This document shows, piece by piece, positions 8,877-17,722 of a DNA stretch of 64,000 nucleotides; position 1 is the stretch's first letter, and the number at the start of each line of letters is the position of its first letter. The stretch spans positions 1 to 64,000 of the forward strand of contig JAAEMK010000145.1 in NCBI GenBank assembly GCA_024225635.1. Reading direction: 5' to 3'. The notes beneath the pieces were generated by a model. The model did not search any database, had not been told where the DNA came from, and worked only from the letters and a program-made list of their open reading frames with translations. The translations under genes were made by a program, and so were the position numbers. The stretch comes from Desulfobacteraceae bacterium (lineage in GTDB: Bacteria; Desulfobacterota; Desulfobacteria; Desulfobacterales; Desulfobacteraceae).

Positions 8877-11411
8877 TCATGAATTCTTTACTTTTTCAGC
8901 CAGGTCAAGGGTTGCAAGCCGCTCTTTTGCAAGCCGTGACCAGATGGAATCCTCCAGGGCAACGACCTTCTCAAACGCCTTCCTGGCTTTTTTCAGCACA
9001 TTTGCCTTTTGATAGGCGTCCCCCAGCATGAACCCGATATCGGCCCGGGCCTCTTCCCCGCCGCCGAACTTGAGCGCCAGGACAAAGGCATCGGCAGCCT
9101 TTACATAGAGCTTCTGTTCCAGATAGGACTCTCCAAGCCTTGTGTAGGTGGTAGAGAGCACCTCAAAATTATTTCCCGGCGCCATGGCAAGCTCCCTTGC
9201 GGCCCTGGCAAGCAGGTTCGACACCTGGGACCAGTCGTTCTGCGCCTTGTAAACGTTACTCTTCCCGGCCAGGATCTTTCCCTTGCGGAGACGATCCCCG
9301 GTTGCCCCATAGGCCCTGTCAAAACTCCTGGCAGCCTTTGCAAACTGCTTTTTATCAGTCAGGATATTCCCAATGCGGACAGAGGCTTCGGCCCGGTCGG
9401 CACTCTTTGGATACCGTTTTATAAAACCGGTAAGTATCCTGAGCGCATCGTCCCTGCGCCCTGTTTCATCCATTGCGACACCAAGGGCAAAGAGCAGGGG
9501 CTCCGGCCGTGATTTCCGTTTATAGAGTTTATACGCCTTGATCAGCTGGTTGAACGCCTGCTCATGGAGACGAGCCTCGAGATAGGCCAACCCCACGCTC
9601 AAGTAAACCTTCCGGCTTTCCATACGGTCCAGGATGACATGCTCCTTTTCAAACCGCTCCAGCACCTCCGGGTAGCTTCCCTGCTTCAGCTGCTTGTCAA
9701 AAAGGGCTTCATAGGCTCTCTGCATCAGCTTGACAGCCTCATACCGCATCCCCCTGGGGTGGGTTGCAAGGAGGTTTTCGATCTCCTCGATGCACTTTGC
9801 ATACTCCCCCTCCTGCTCGTAGATTTCCGCAAGCCGTATCATGGCGACGCTTGCAAGCTTATGGTCGGGGAACCCTTCCTTGACCATGGAATAGATCTTC
9901 TTCTTTTCCTCCAGGTCCTTCAGCAGTATGGCAAGCCCCATGGAACAATTGAGATACCCCTCTCCACCGGGATAGGCCTCTATCACCAGGCGGTAGATGC
10001 TCTCAGCCCGTTTGACATTCTTCTCGATGGCATAGGTTTCGGCGACCCTGGCCAAGATCATGTCTTTGCCCTTGATGTCGGGAAACAGATTCAGGACACG
10101 GGTCAGGTTTTCCCGGGCGGGAGCGGTTCTGCCAAGCTCAAAATTGGCATCGCCGATGCTCCTGAGCAGCTCAGGGGAATCATAGGTCTTTTCCGGATTT
10201 GATTTCAACAGATGGGTCAGGGTATTCAGGGAGTCGATGTAAAACCGCTTCTTAAAAAGGATCTTTCCAACCCCGAGGCCGGCATCGACCATATAGGAAT
10301 TTTCCGGCAGCTTCTCATACACCTCTTTATAATAGGCCAGGGCCTGATCGTTATATCCCTTTGCCTCGTAAATCCGGCCAAGATGGTAGAGCACCTGGGG
10401 AAGCCCGGGATATTCCCGGTGACTATCCCTGATAATGGCAAAATAGCCTTCGGCCGCCGCCGGATTTTTCAGTCGGTTCTGGAGAATGCCCATTCCCGCC
10501 AGGGCAAAGGGCAGAAGCTCTGAATCCGGATAGGCCACAAGGGCGTCCTGGAAGAGACGAACCGCTGCCAGTTTTTTTGAGGCATCATCACCGGCCCCCA
10601 TGAGGCCGGCATAGGCCCTGAGATAATAGGCCGGCTCAAGGCAGGCGGAGCTTTCCTGGCCAATGATGGTATCCAGCAGATCACCGCCTTCCTCCCACAT
10701 CCCTTTTTTCAGGGAATTGACCGCCCGCTCCATCTCCCTGGACCTGCATCCCGGGACTTTGGCCTTGATAAGGATATCATTTATATCGCCCTGGTAGATC
10801 GAGGCGGCGCGCTTGACCGGAACATAATCTCCCTTGACGGGCTTCTTAACCCTGGATGCGGGGGGGGCCGGTTTTGCCACGGCCGCAACTCTTGCGGGCT
10901 TTGGCGATGGTTTGGCCACCTTTTTTTCCGGCACGGGTGTAACCCGCTTCGCCCTTTTGGGTTGTTCCCTGGCCGGGGCGGGTGCTTTTCGGGGCGTTCC
11001 CTTCTTTTTCAACCGCACCACAAGCTTTGACCCGGTTTTATCCCAGGCAGCCCGAATGGTGTCAAACCGGCGGGAGCCGGTTACGACAAGGGCGGTAACG
11101 CCGCCGGGAAGTTCCTCAACAGCGACCTCCCGGATCACGGAACCGGATTTCCCCTTCCTGGACCCCACCCTGGCCCGGTCGATATTTTTCAGGGCGATGA
11201 GCACTTCCTTGCCATCGACCCGGATCACCTTATAAGGGACCTTTTCACTGAGGGAAACGGTTACCGTACCTGGATCGTCCCCGATGGTTACGGCCTTGAG
11301 TGTTGCGGCCCCTGCCCGGCAGATCCCCAAAGCGAAAAAGAGAACAGACACCAGCAGAAACCGTGCGATTGTTTGAAATCTGAAATCAAATTTGATCATG
11401 ACCTCTACCAT
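8877..11411 (-). CDS. AMIN-like and TPR-repeat exported protein
   Basis: About 844 residues. A signal peptide or membrane anchor (FLLVSVLFFALGICRAGA) is followed by an AMIN-like beta domain, a Lys/Pro/Ala-rich linker, then about 550 residues of tetratricopeptide repeats (for example PGLPQVLYHLGRIYEAKGYNDQALAYYKEV). AMIN domains target periplasmic envelope proteins to peptidoglycan or secretion structures; TPRs bind proteins. The frame is open to 11507, but the sigma-54 promoter at 11489-11504 rules that start out. ATGs at 11411 and 11399 both have purine stretches unusually close, so the exact start is unsure. It sits 20 bases before the FlrC-like activator, suggesting an envelope role in flagellar assembly. 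Confidence 0.75.
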   Translation of the reverse strand: MVEVMIKFDFRFQTIARFLLVSVLFFALGICRAGAATLKAVTIGDDPGTVTVSLSEKVPYKVIRVDGKEVLIALKNIDRARVGSRKGKSGSVIREVAVEELPGGVTALVVTGSRRFDTIRAAWDKTGSKLVVRLKKKGTPRKAPAPAREQPKRAKRVTPVPEKKVAKPSPKPARVAAVAKPAPPASRVKKPVKGDYVPVKRAASIYQGDINDILIKAKVPGCRSREMERAVNSLKKGMWEEGGDLLDTIIGQESSACLEPAYYLRAYAGLMGAGDDASKKLAAVRLFQDALVAYPDSELLPFALAGMGILQNRLKNPAAAEGYFAIIRDSHREYPGLPQVLYHLGRIYEAKGYNDQALAYYKEVYEKLPENSYMVDAGLGVGKILFKKRFYIDSLNTLTHLLKSNPEKTYDSPELLRSIGDANFELGRTAPARENLTRVLNLFPDIKGKDMILARVAETYAIEKNVKRAESIYRLVIEAYPGGEGYLNCSMGLAILLKDLEEKKKIYSMVKEGFPDHKLASVAMIRLAEIYEQEGEYAKCIEEIENLLATHPRGMRYEAVKLMQRAYEALFDKQLKQGSYPEVLERFEKEHVILDRMESRKVYLSVGLAYLEARLHEQAFNQLIKAYKLYKRKSRPEPLLFALGVAMDETGRRDDALRILTGFIKRYPKSADRAEASVRIGNILTDKKQFAKAARSFDRAYGATGDRLRKGKILAGKSNVYKAQNDWSQVSNLLARAARELAMAPGNNFEVLSTTYTRLGESYLEQKLYVKAADAFVLALKFGGGEEARADIGFMLGDAYQKANVLKKARKAFEKVVALEDSIWSRLAKERLATLDLAEKVKNS

Positions 11412-11488
11412 CTTCCTATAGCGTTCACTGTAATAACTCTCCCGGACTCCCGCCAACATAACGGCTGTCCAAATCATCGACAGAATAC

Positions 11489-11504
11489 TGCAATTAATGT
11501 GCCG
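11489..11504 (-). promoter_or_regulatory. Sigma-54 (-24/-12) promoter of the TPR gene / FlrC-like gene
   Basis: The minus strand reads CGGCACATTAATTGCA: GG-N10-GC spacing and a near match to TGGCACG-N4-TTGCW. Transcription would start near 11477, 66 bases before the first usable ATG. It probably drives both the TPR gene and the FlrC-like activator gene behind it. Confidence 0.82.
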
Positions 11505-11671
11505 CAACAGTATTTTTTATCAATGAGATACAGAAGACCAGAAAAAACAGTGCAAAAAACGGTGAAAGGCATGGCATCGCAAAAGATCCCCGGCAGCTTC
11601 CGGCCCATTGCCATGGTCAAACAGATCAAACCGCGTTGCCAGGGAAACCGGGGATATTTCAGACCGCGTCA

Positions 11672-11698
11672 GCGATTTGACAGGTAACGTCAAATCGC
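11672..11698 (-). terminator. 10-bp hairpin just after the sigma-54 activator gene
   Basis: GCGATTTGAC (11672-11681) and GTCAAATCGC (11689-11698) form a perfect 10-bp stem with a 7-base loop, starting at the base next to the stop codon at 11699. No clear T-run follows on the minus strand, so it may protect the mRNA 3' end rather than be a strong intrinsic terminator. Confidence 0.45.
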
Positions 11699-12760
11699 CT
11701 ATAGAAAGGGTCCCTCCGGCTCCGGTTCGATCCCCAGTTTCTTAATTTTTTCAACAAGGGTAGTCCGGTTCATCTTGAGGAGCTCCGCCGCCCTGGCCTT
11801 TACCCAATCGGTCTGATCCAGGGCCTGGACAATCAATGAACGCTGGAACTGGTCCACGGCGACATTGAATCCCACACCCTTTTCCAATACGGCCGTCATG
11901 GAGGAAGCAACACCGGTGGACGAGGTCTTTTTGACATGATCGGGAAGATCGGACAGCTCGACCACATCCCCCTCGGCCAAAACGGATATGCGCTCCATGA
12001 GATTCTCGAGCTCCCGGATATTCCCGGGCCAGTGATAGGCTGCCATGGCGGCAAGCACCTCATCGGAAAACGTTATGGGCCTGTAGCCGGGGTTTCGCTC
12101 CTGGAGCCGTTTCTGAAAATGATTCAGCAGCAGGGGAATATCCGAAATCCGTTCCCTCAGGGGCGGAATGTGAATCGGGATCACGTTGAGCCGGTAAAAT
12201 AGATCCTCCCGGAATTGCCCGTCCGCCATGGAGGCGACAAGATCCTTGTTAGTCGCGGAGATGACGCGTATATCCACGTCAATGGACTCAGCCCCTCCCA
12301 CGCGCTCGATCCGCCGTTCCTGGAGCGCCCTCAACAACTTCACCTGGAGATCCGGACTCATGTCACCGATCTCATCCAGAAAGATCGTCCCCTTGTCGGC
12401 AAGTTCAAACCTGCCGACCCTGGAACGGTGGGCACCGGTAAACGCCCCTTTTTCATGGCCGAACAACTCACTCTCGAGCAGTTCTCCCGGGATTGCACCA
12501 CAGTTGATGATGACAATGGGACCGTCGTTCCTGAAACTGTTTCTGTGAATGGCCCTGGCGATAAGTTCCTTGCCGGTGCCGCTCTCCCCGGTGATGAGCA
12601 CCGAGGAGTCGGACACAGAAACCTTTTTTACCACCTTGAGAAGATCTTTTATCGCCTTGCTGGCGCCTGCGATTTCATCGGCAACAAACCCGCGCGTGTC
12701 AGGTTCGTTTTCAATCCCCTCCCCAACGACCCTCTCCTTGGTGGAAGCCCCGATCATCAT
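11699..12760 (-). CDS. Sigma-54 activator without receiver domain (FlrA/FleQ-like)
   Basis: A 353-residue AAA+ activator with GESGTGKE (Walker A), the GAFTGA loop (HEKGAFTGAHRS) and a C-terminal Fis-type HTH (ARAAELLKMNRTTLVEKIKKL). Only about 30 residues precede the AAA+ core, so there is no receiver or FleQ domain. Such short activators are either controlled by a partner or are constitutive master regulators. Its start overlaps the stop of a cheY gene (ATGA), which suggests coupled translation and possibly a functional link. Together with the FlrC-like activator it may form a two-tier flagellar hierarchy, which is inference. Confidence 0.85.
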   Translation of the reverse strand: MMIGASTKERVVGEGIENEPDTRGFVADEIAGASKAIKDLLKVVKKVSVSDSSVLITGESGTGKELIARAIHRNSFRNDGPIVIINCGAIPGELLESELFGHEKGAFTGAHRSRVGRFELADKGTIFLDEIGDMSPDLQVKLLRALQERRIERVGGAESIDVDIRVISATNKDLVASMADGQFREDLFYRLNVIPIHIPPLRERISDIPLLLNHFQKRLQERNPGYRPITFSDEVLAAMAAYHWPGNIRELENLMERISVLAEGDVVELSDLPDHVKKTSSTGVASSMTAVLEKGVGFNVAVDQFQRSLIVQALDQTDWVKARAAELLKMNRTTLVEKIKKLGIEPEPEGPFL

Positions 12761-13131
12761 TTCAGAATCTTCTCTAGCTTTTCCGATATTGCCTCGGCGG
12801 TAAACGGCTTGACAACATAGTTTGAAACACCCGCCTGAACAGCCTCGATCACGTTCTGCTTCTGGGCTTCGGCCGTAACCATGAGAAACGGTGTCCGTTT
12901 ATACTTATCGCTGGCCCGGACCGACCTCAAAAGCTCCAGCCCGGTCATCTTAGGCATGTTCCAGTCGGAAATGATAAGATCGACACTCTCTCTTTCCAGC
13001 ACTTCAAGTGCCGTGGTGCCGTCATCCGCCTCCAGAAGATTCTTAAAACCGATCTGCTTTAAAATATTCTTCAATATCCTGCGCATGGTTGCAAAGTCGT
13101 CCACAATCAGAACCTTTATGGATGTATCCAT
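12757..13131 (-). CDS. cheY: CheY-like single-domain response regulator
   Basis: A 124-residue receiver with all key residues: the DD pair in VLIVDDFATMRR, phosphoacceptor Asp in LIISDWNMPKMTG, Thr in FLMVTAEA and Lys in YVVKPF. The NMPKMTG stretch and length are very close to chemotaxis CheY, which binds the FliM/FliN switch. It lies between a cheX-like gene (38 bases upstream) and a sigma-54 activator gene that overlaps its stop. Confidence 0.88.
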   Translation of the reverse strand: MDTSIKVLIVDDFATMRRILKNILKQIGFKNLLEADDGTTALEVLERESVDLIISDWNMPKMTGLELLRSVRASDKYKRTPFLMVTAEAQKQNVIEAVQAGVSNYVVKPFTAEAISEKLEKILK

Positions 13132-13168
13132 TGCCTAAAATCTCCTCCTTTATGATTACAGCGTTCCA

Positions 13169-13630
13169 CTATCGTTCAAAGCAGACCTCAATGGTAAAAC
13201 TGCCCTCCCCCACAAAAAAGGGAATGGCGATCCTTGGACCATCAGTATAATGGGAAATGCTGTGATTTTTACCAGTAACAACGCTAGGAATGGCAGCCTT
13301 GAAAATCTTCCCCAGCTCTTCAAGCTCTTTTCTTGCCTGGCCTGAAATCATGTTGGTCAACTCCCCAACGGCATCGGCAATCTCGTTGTTAAGCTCCTCC
13401 ATCTTTTCCCCGAACATGCTTGAAACTATGTTCAGGATACACTCTTCCTGGAACGTCACGGAAATGGTACCGTTGGCAACGCCGGTGAGCCCGATGACGC
13501 CGGTCACATCACCCTTTGCCACATTATCCTTTTTCAGGTACGGGTCACCGGCTTTCACAGACACAAAGGCCATGGTTTCCAGGACATTGCTTGTAGCATT
13601 GATAAAAGGATTTATCAGGTTGACATCCAT
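13169..13630 (-). CDS. CheX/CheC-family chemotaxis phosphatase
   Basis: About 153 residues in the CheC/CheX/FliY fold. The ExxN catalytic signature is seen in DAVGELTNMISGQARKEL; these proteins dephosphorylate CheY-P. Only one ExxN motif is evident, as in CheX. The frame is open to 13651, but the usual CheX N-terminus MDVNLINPFINAT points to the ATG at 13630. It is encoded directly before cheY. Confidence 0.85.
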   Translation of the reverse strand: MDVNLINPFINATSNVLETMAFVSVKAGDPYLKKDNVAKGDVTGVIGLTGVANGTISVTFQEECILNIVSSMFGEKMEELNNEIADAVGELTNMISGQARKELEELGKIFKAAIPSVVTGKNHSISHYTDGPRIAIPFFVGEGSFTIEVCFER

Positions 13631-13693
13631 ATCAAGCCTTCCCAAGTTCAAATGTTATAGATCCGTAAACCAAGTTCAATCCCCGTTGATACG

Positions 13694-14026
13694 TTAACTA
13701 TTATAAAGCACAATATTCTTCAAATGGGTGTAGCTGTCCACGTCCATGGACTCAAAGGAGAGCCCTATGCCCGTGTCAACCACCCGTGCAACCTTTGCCT
13801 TCATGGCAAGCTCGATATCCCCGTTCCCTCCGGAGAGAAAAACCTTCACATTGCACTCGGCGCCGATATCGAGCTTCTTATCGGTATTGACAAAGACCCC
13901 TTTAAGGCTCAGGTCTTTCGAACTCCCCTTTGCCTCAATTTCCGTATCGTTTGCCATCAACACAATCCGGGTTGCGAACTCAACCCGAGTATGCCTGCGC
14001 CTCTCCTGACCGTCGGTGATCTCCAT
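13694..14026 (-). CDS. PilZ-domain protein
   Basis: A 110-residue single-domain protein with the c-di-GMP-binding signature: QERRRHTRVEF (RxxxR) near residue 8 and a (D/N)xSxxG-type element in SKDLSLKGVFVNT. PilZ proteins bind cyclic di-GMP and commonly alter motor output or switching. Its position in a motility cluster next to a HD-GYP gene supports such a role. Confidence 0.85.
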   Translation of the reverse strand: MEITDGQERRRHTRVEFATRIVLMANDTEIEAKGSSKDLSLKGVFVNTDKKLDIGAECNVKVFLSGGNGDIELAMKAKVARVVDTGIGLSFESMDVDSYTHLKNIVLYNS

Positions 14027-14130
14027 GGCACTCCTACCCCAATCTTAGTTATTTAACAAGTAAACACCATGTCGAACACAGGCTACCACACTTTATAACC
14101 CTTCACAAGCCATTAAAGAGCCTTTGGCGC

Positions 14131-15627
14131 CTATACCCGATCGGCGATTTTCAGGAAAGCGTCCACCGCATCGGGATCGAACTGGGTGCCCTTCCCCTCC
14201 TTGATGATCGCCAGCACATTCTCCTTTTCCATCCGCTTTCGATAGGCACGATCCGAGGCCATGGCATCAAAAACATCCGCCACTGAAAGAATCCTGGAAA
14301 GCTTGGGGATGGCATCTCCCTCCAATCCGTCAGGATATCCCGTGCCGTCATAACGTTCATGGTGGTGCCGGATGATCACCTGCTCCCGGTCCCATAATCC
14401 GAGTTTCCCCACGATATCGGCGCCGATGGCGGGATGCTCCTTGATCTTCTCATACTCTTCACTGGTAAGCCTTCCCGGCTTCAACAGGATATCATCCCGG
14501 ATACCGATCTTGCCGACGTCGTGGAGGTGGCCTGCAAAGTTGAGGATATCCAGCTCTTCCTGCTCGCACGCCATCTCACTGCCGATCATGTGAGCGATCT
14601 CCGCCACCCTGGTGGAGTGTTTCCGCGTATAGGGATCCCTGGCCTCAAGGGCTGCGACAAAGGCATAGAGGGTTGAAAAGAGGTTGTCATAGATGTTCTC
14701 GTACAGGGCAATGTTCTCGATGGCGGACGCCGCCTTCTGGGTAATGAAATTCATGTAGTAGACGTCTTTATCGCCGAACTTGCGCCCCCCGCTCAAGACA
14801 GAGGCGGTAACCACCCCAAAGGTCTTTTCCCGGATTTTAAGGGGGACCACCATGAAGGAGCGGATATTTTCGGAAAGTCCGTTTTTTCCGCTATTCTGGA
14901 AAACAAGGCAGGGTTTATCATCTTTTATCACCCCGATAAAAAGCTCCCTTGGTCCCTGGGCCAGCTCCTCCTCCCCATGGGTATTCAAACCGGAACGGGC
15001 AATGGAGACAAAAGAGTTGTCCGACTCCGTATAAATGTAAAAGACAGCCTCGTCGGCCTTGACCACCTCCCGGCTCAACTCCACCACCTTGTTGAAAATA
15101 TCGTGACTGGAGTCTGAACTGGAAAAATCCTCCATGATCCTGTTCAGGGTGTTGACCTCGTCGACCCTTGCAATGAGCTCGTCGTTCAGGGCCTTGAGAC
15201 GCTCCTGGCGTTCCACTTCCTCCCTAAGGATGAGATTCTCGACAAAAAGCCCCCGTTCCCGGACAATCCTGCGATAGGAGAGTTCCATCTGCTCCAGGTT
15301 CACCGGCTTGACAAGGAAATCCACCACACCGTTTTTCAAGGTCCGGATGGTGTTATCCAGTGATGGATAACCGGTCATGACGACCACGGGAAGGGTGCTG
15401 TCAAAGGTTCTTATTTGCTCGGCAAGCTCCAGACCGTCCATTTCCGGCATGTTGATATCGGTAAAGCAACATCCAATCTTGACCCGCTTGATGAGGTCGA
15501 TGGCCTCGACACCGTTTCTCGCCGTATATACTCTGTACCCCTTGCGTTCAAAATACTCTTCGGAAATCTCCAGTATTCCCTCTTCATCGTCCACCACAAG
15601 GATTGTATTCTTACTGTTATCGGTCAT
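14131..15627 (-). CDS. Response regulator with GAF and HD-GYP domains
   Basis: 498 residues: an N-terminal receiver (DDEE pocket, phosphoacceptor Asp in CCFTDINMPEMDG, Lys in FLVKPVN), a short coiled coil, a GAF domain, and a C-terminal HD-GYP domain with NFAGHLHDVGKIG, IIRHHHERYDGTGYPDGL and VADVFDAMASDRAYR. HD-GYP enzymes hydrolyse cyclic di-GMP to pGpG/GMP, and the HD and GYP residues are intact. With the PilZ gene behind it, this suggests local control of motility by c-di-GMP. Confidence 0.92.
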   Translation of the reverse strand: MTDNSKNTILVVDDEEGILEISEEYFERKGYRVYTARNGVEAIDLIKRVKIGCCFTDINMPEMDGLELAEQIRTFDSTLPVVVMTGYPSLDNTIRTLKNGVVDFLVKPVNLEQMELSYRRIVRERGLFVENLILREEVERQERLKALNDELIARVDEVNTLNRIMEDFSSSDSSHDIFNKVVELSREVVKADEAVFYIYTESDNSFVSIARSGLNTHGEEELAQGPRELFIGVIKDDKPCLVFQNSGKNGLSENIRSFMVVPLKIREKTFGVVTASVLSGGRKFGDKDVYYMNFITQKAASAIENIALYENIYDNLFSTLYAFVAALEARDPYTRKHSTRVAEIAHMIGSEMACEQEELDILNFAGHLHDVGKIGIRDDILLKPGRLTSEEYEKIKEHPAIGADIVGKLGLWDREQVIIRHHHERYDGTGYPDGLEGDAIPKLSRILSVADVFDAMASDRAYRKRMEKENVLAIIKEGKGTQFDPDAVDAFLKIADRV

Positions 15628-15726
15628 TCCGCGTCATCCACAACCTTCAAGAATTGCTGTTTTGATTCAATTTGAGCCCCATACTAAACCATTTCCTTTT
15701 CCAATGCAAAATAAATTAAACCGACC

Positions 15727-15754
15727 CTTATATAGAGCTATCCTGATCGGCCAA
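15727..15754 (-). promoter_or_regulatory. Possible sigma-70 promoter for the HD-GYP gene
   Basis: On the minus strand TTGGCC (15749-15754) is followed after 16 bases by TATAAG (15727-15732), about 100 bases before the HD-GYP start. The -10 is good and the -35 moderate. Confidence 0.35.
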
Positions 15755-15840
15755 TAGCGGCAGACACTTTAATTCCAGGGCTTGACCGGACGAATAGAGA
15801 ATATATTTTGGCAAACCAAGCTTTCAACAGAATTATATTC

Positions 15841-15869
15841 TTGACATTACCCCGCACTGCAAATATACC
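15841..15869 (+). promoter_or_regulatory. Sigma-70 promoter for the AsnC-family gene
   Basis: A perfect -35 TTGACA (15841-15846), a 17-base spacer and TATACC (15864-15869). The start would be near 15876, leaving a leader of about 38 bases with AGAGG before the ATG at 15914. Confidence 0.6.
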
Positions 15870-15913
15870 TTAATAAGCATTAAATCTAAACCATATAAAC
15901 CACAGAGGACACC

Positions 15914-16363
15914 ATGGATGCAACCGATTTTAAAATCGTGAAAATCCTTCAAAACAAGGCCCGGATTCCCAATGTCGAAGTCGCGCGGCAGATCGGCATG
16001 GCCCCGTCCGCCGTTCTGGAACGGATAAAAAAGCTTGAAGCCCGGGGTATCATCGACGGGTACGAGGTTCGCCTCAATCCGGAGCGGTTCAACCGCTCCA
16101 TGATCGCCTTTGTGGAAGTCCGTGTCCGGGATGCCGCATCCATTCGGGAAACCGGCAGAAAACTGGCAGACCTCGAGGCTGTACAGGAAGTTCATTTTCT
16201 TGCGGGCAATGATTCCCTGCTGGTCAAACTCAGGGTTTCGGACACCAATGAGCTTGAATCCCTTTTAATGACCGAGATCTCCGCCATCCAGACGATCCTT
16301 TCCACAAAAACCGAAATCGCCCTGGCAACCTTTAAGGAAACCGCCAGGATTCCAATAACCTGA
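15914..16363 (+). CDS. Lrp/AsnC-family transcriptional regulator
   Basis: 149 residues. The N-terminal winged HTH (DATDFKIVKILQNKARIPNV, then ARQIGMAPSAVLERIKKLE) is followed by the RAM/AsnC ligand domain (HFLAGNDSLLVKLRV). Such regulators sense amino acids and act as octamers. It is directly upstream of lysA, about 90 bases away, so lysine or a related amino acid is a reasonable but unproven effector. Length and domains are normal. Confidence 0.9.
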   Translation: MDATDFKIVKILQNKARIPNVEVARQIGMAPSAVLERIKKLEARGIIDGYEVRLNPERFNRSMIAFVEVRVRDAASIRETGRKLADLEAVQEVHFLAGNDSLLVKLRVSDTNELESLLMTEISAIQTILSTKTEIALATFKETARIPIT

Positions 16364-16368
16364 GTATT

Positions 16369-16449
16369 GGGACGTGAGTATGGGGACGGATTTGAAATCC
16401 GTCCCCATAGGAGAACCGTCCCCATGCTCACGTCCCCATAGGAGAACCA
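16369..16449 (+). repeat. REP-like nested palindrome supplying the lysA ribosome-binding site
   Basis: An inner palindrome, TGGGGACGGATTT (16381-16393) and AAATCCGTCCCCA (16395-16407), lies within a larger inverted repeat (16369-16389 against 16416-16436, one mismatch). The 18-base unit CGTCCCCATAGGAGAACC occurs twice (16400-16417 and 16431-16448), and the second copy carries the AGGAG that serves lysA. It resembles the GGGGACAGATTT palindrome at 20411-20459. Confidence 0.8.
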
Positions 16450-16453
16450 GACC

Positions 16454-17722
16454 ATGCCCATGTCAACAAGTTTCAAACAACGACTCGAGCCTGTATTGGA
16501 ACAGGCCAGCGCCCATTTTGGCACCCCGTTTCACATTTACGATGAAGCGGGCATCAAAGAGACGGGAAGACGGCTCAACCAGGCGTTTGCCAAGGTTGAG
16601 GGCTTCCGGGAATACTATGCGGTCAAGGCGCTTCCCAACCCGTCGATCATGAAAATCATGCGGGACCTTGGATTCGGGTTTGACTGCAGCTCGACACCCG
16701 AGGTGCTGCTTGCCAGGAGCATCAACAGCCATGGCGAAGACATCATGTTCACCTCCAACAACACAAGCGAGGAGCAGTTTGAAACAGCCGAAAGAGACGG
16801 CGGGGTGATCCTCAACCTGGATGACGCCTCCCTGGTTTCAAAGGTGCCCACCATGCCGGAACTGATCTGTTTCCGGTACAATCCAGGCCCCAGGCGCAAG
16901 GGAAACAAGATCATCGGCAACCCGGTGGAGTCCAAATACGGGGTAAGCCACGAGAAGATCGTTGACGCCTACCGGGCGGCCATGGACCGGGGGGCAAAGC
17001 GATTCGGCCTGCACACCATGCTCGCCTCAAACGAGCTCAACTACGAATACATGGTCGAAACCACCCGGATGATCCTCGGCATGATCGAAACCATCAGTGA
17101 CGCCCTTGGGATAGAGTTCGAGTTCATTAACATCGGCGGCGGCCTGGGAATTCCCTACCGGCCCGAAGACAAGCCCATGGATCTCGACGGCATGGCCAGG
17201 GAGACGGCGGAACTCCTGGAGACGTTCAAAAAGTCCCGGGGCTGGGTCCCGAAACTGTTCATGGAGAGCGGCCGGTATATGACGGGCCCCCATGGCGCAT
17301 TGGTCACCAAGGTGATCAACCACAAGGACATCTACAGGAAATACGTTGGCGTGGATGCCTCCATGTCGGCCCTCATGCGCCCCGGCATGTACGATGCCTA
17401 CCACCACGTCCATGTTTTCGGAAAAGAGGATTCACAGGACACGGAGACGGTTGACGTGGTCGGCTCCTTGTGCGAAAACATAGATAAATTCGCCGTACAG
17501 AGAAACATCGCCAGTACAGAGGAGGGGGACCTTCTGGTCATCCACGACACCGGGGCCCACGGCCATGCCATGGGATTCAACTACAACGCCAACCTGCGCC
17601 CCAAAGAGCTGCTATTGAGGGAGGACGGCCGTGTGGAGCTGATACGCCGGGAGGAGACAATCGAAGATTACTTTGCCACACTGAAATTCGAACCGGACCT
17701 GCTCGATTGTTCACAGGGTTGA
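16454..17722 (+). CDS. lysA: Diaminopimelate decarboxylase
   Basis: A 422-residue fold-III PLP enzyme. The PLP lysine is in YYAVKALPNPS (K58); the glycine-rich phosphate loop is FINIGGGLGIPY; MESGRYMTGPHG and the active-site Cys region SLCENIDKFA follow. LysA decarboxylates meso-diaminopimelate to L-lysine. The start at 16454 has AGGAGA 8 bases upstream. Related fold-III decarboxylases (ornithine, arginine, carboxynorspermidine) are an alternative, but the C-terminal half looks like LysA. dapF of the same pathway is at 48.4 kb. Confidence 0.83.
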   Translation: MPMSTSFKQRLEPVLEQASAHFGTPFHIYDEAGIKETGRRLNQAFAKVEGFREYYAVKALPNPSIMKIMRDLGFGFDCSSTPEVLLARSINSHGEDIMFTSNNTSEEQFETAERDGGVILNLDDASLVSKVPTMPELICFRYNPGPRRKGNKIIGNPVESKYGVSHEKIVDAYRAAMDRGAKRFGLHTMLASNELNYEYMVETTRMILGMIETISDALGIEFEFINIGGGLGIPYRPEDKPMDLDGMARETAELLETFKKSRGWVPKLFMESGRYMTGPHGALVTKVINHKDIYRKYVGVDASMSALMRPGMYDAYHHVHVFGKEDSQDTETVDVVGSLCENIDKFAVQRNIASTEEGDLLVIHDTGAHGHAMGFNYNANLRPKELLLREDGRVELIRREETIEDYFATLKFEPDLLDCSQG

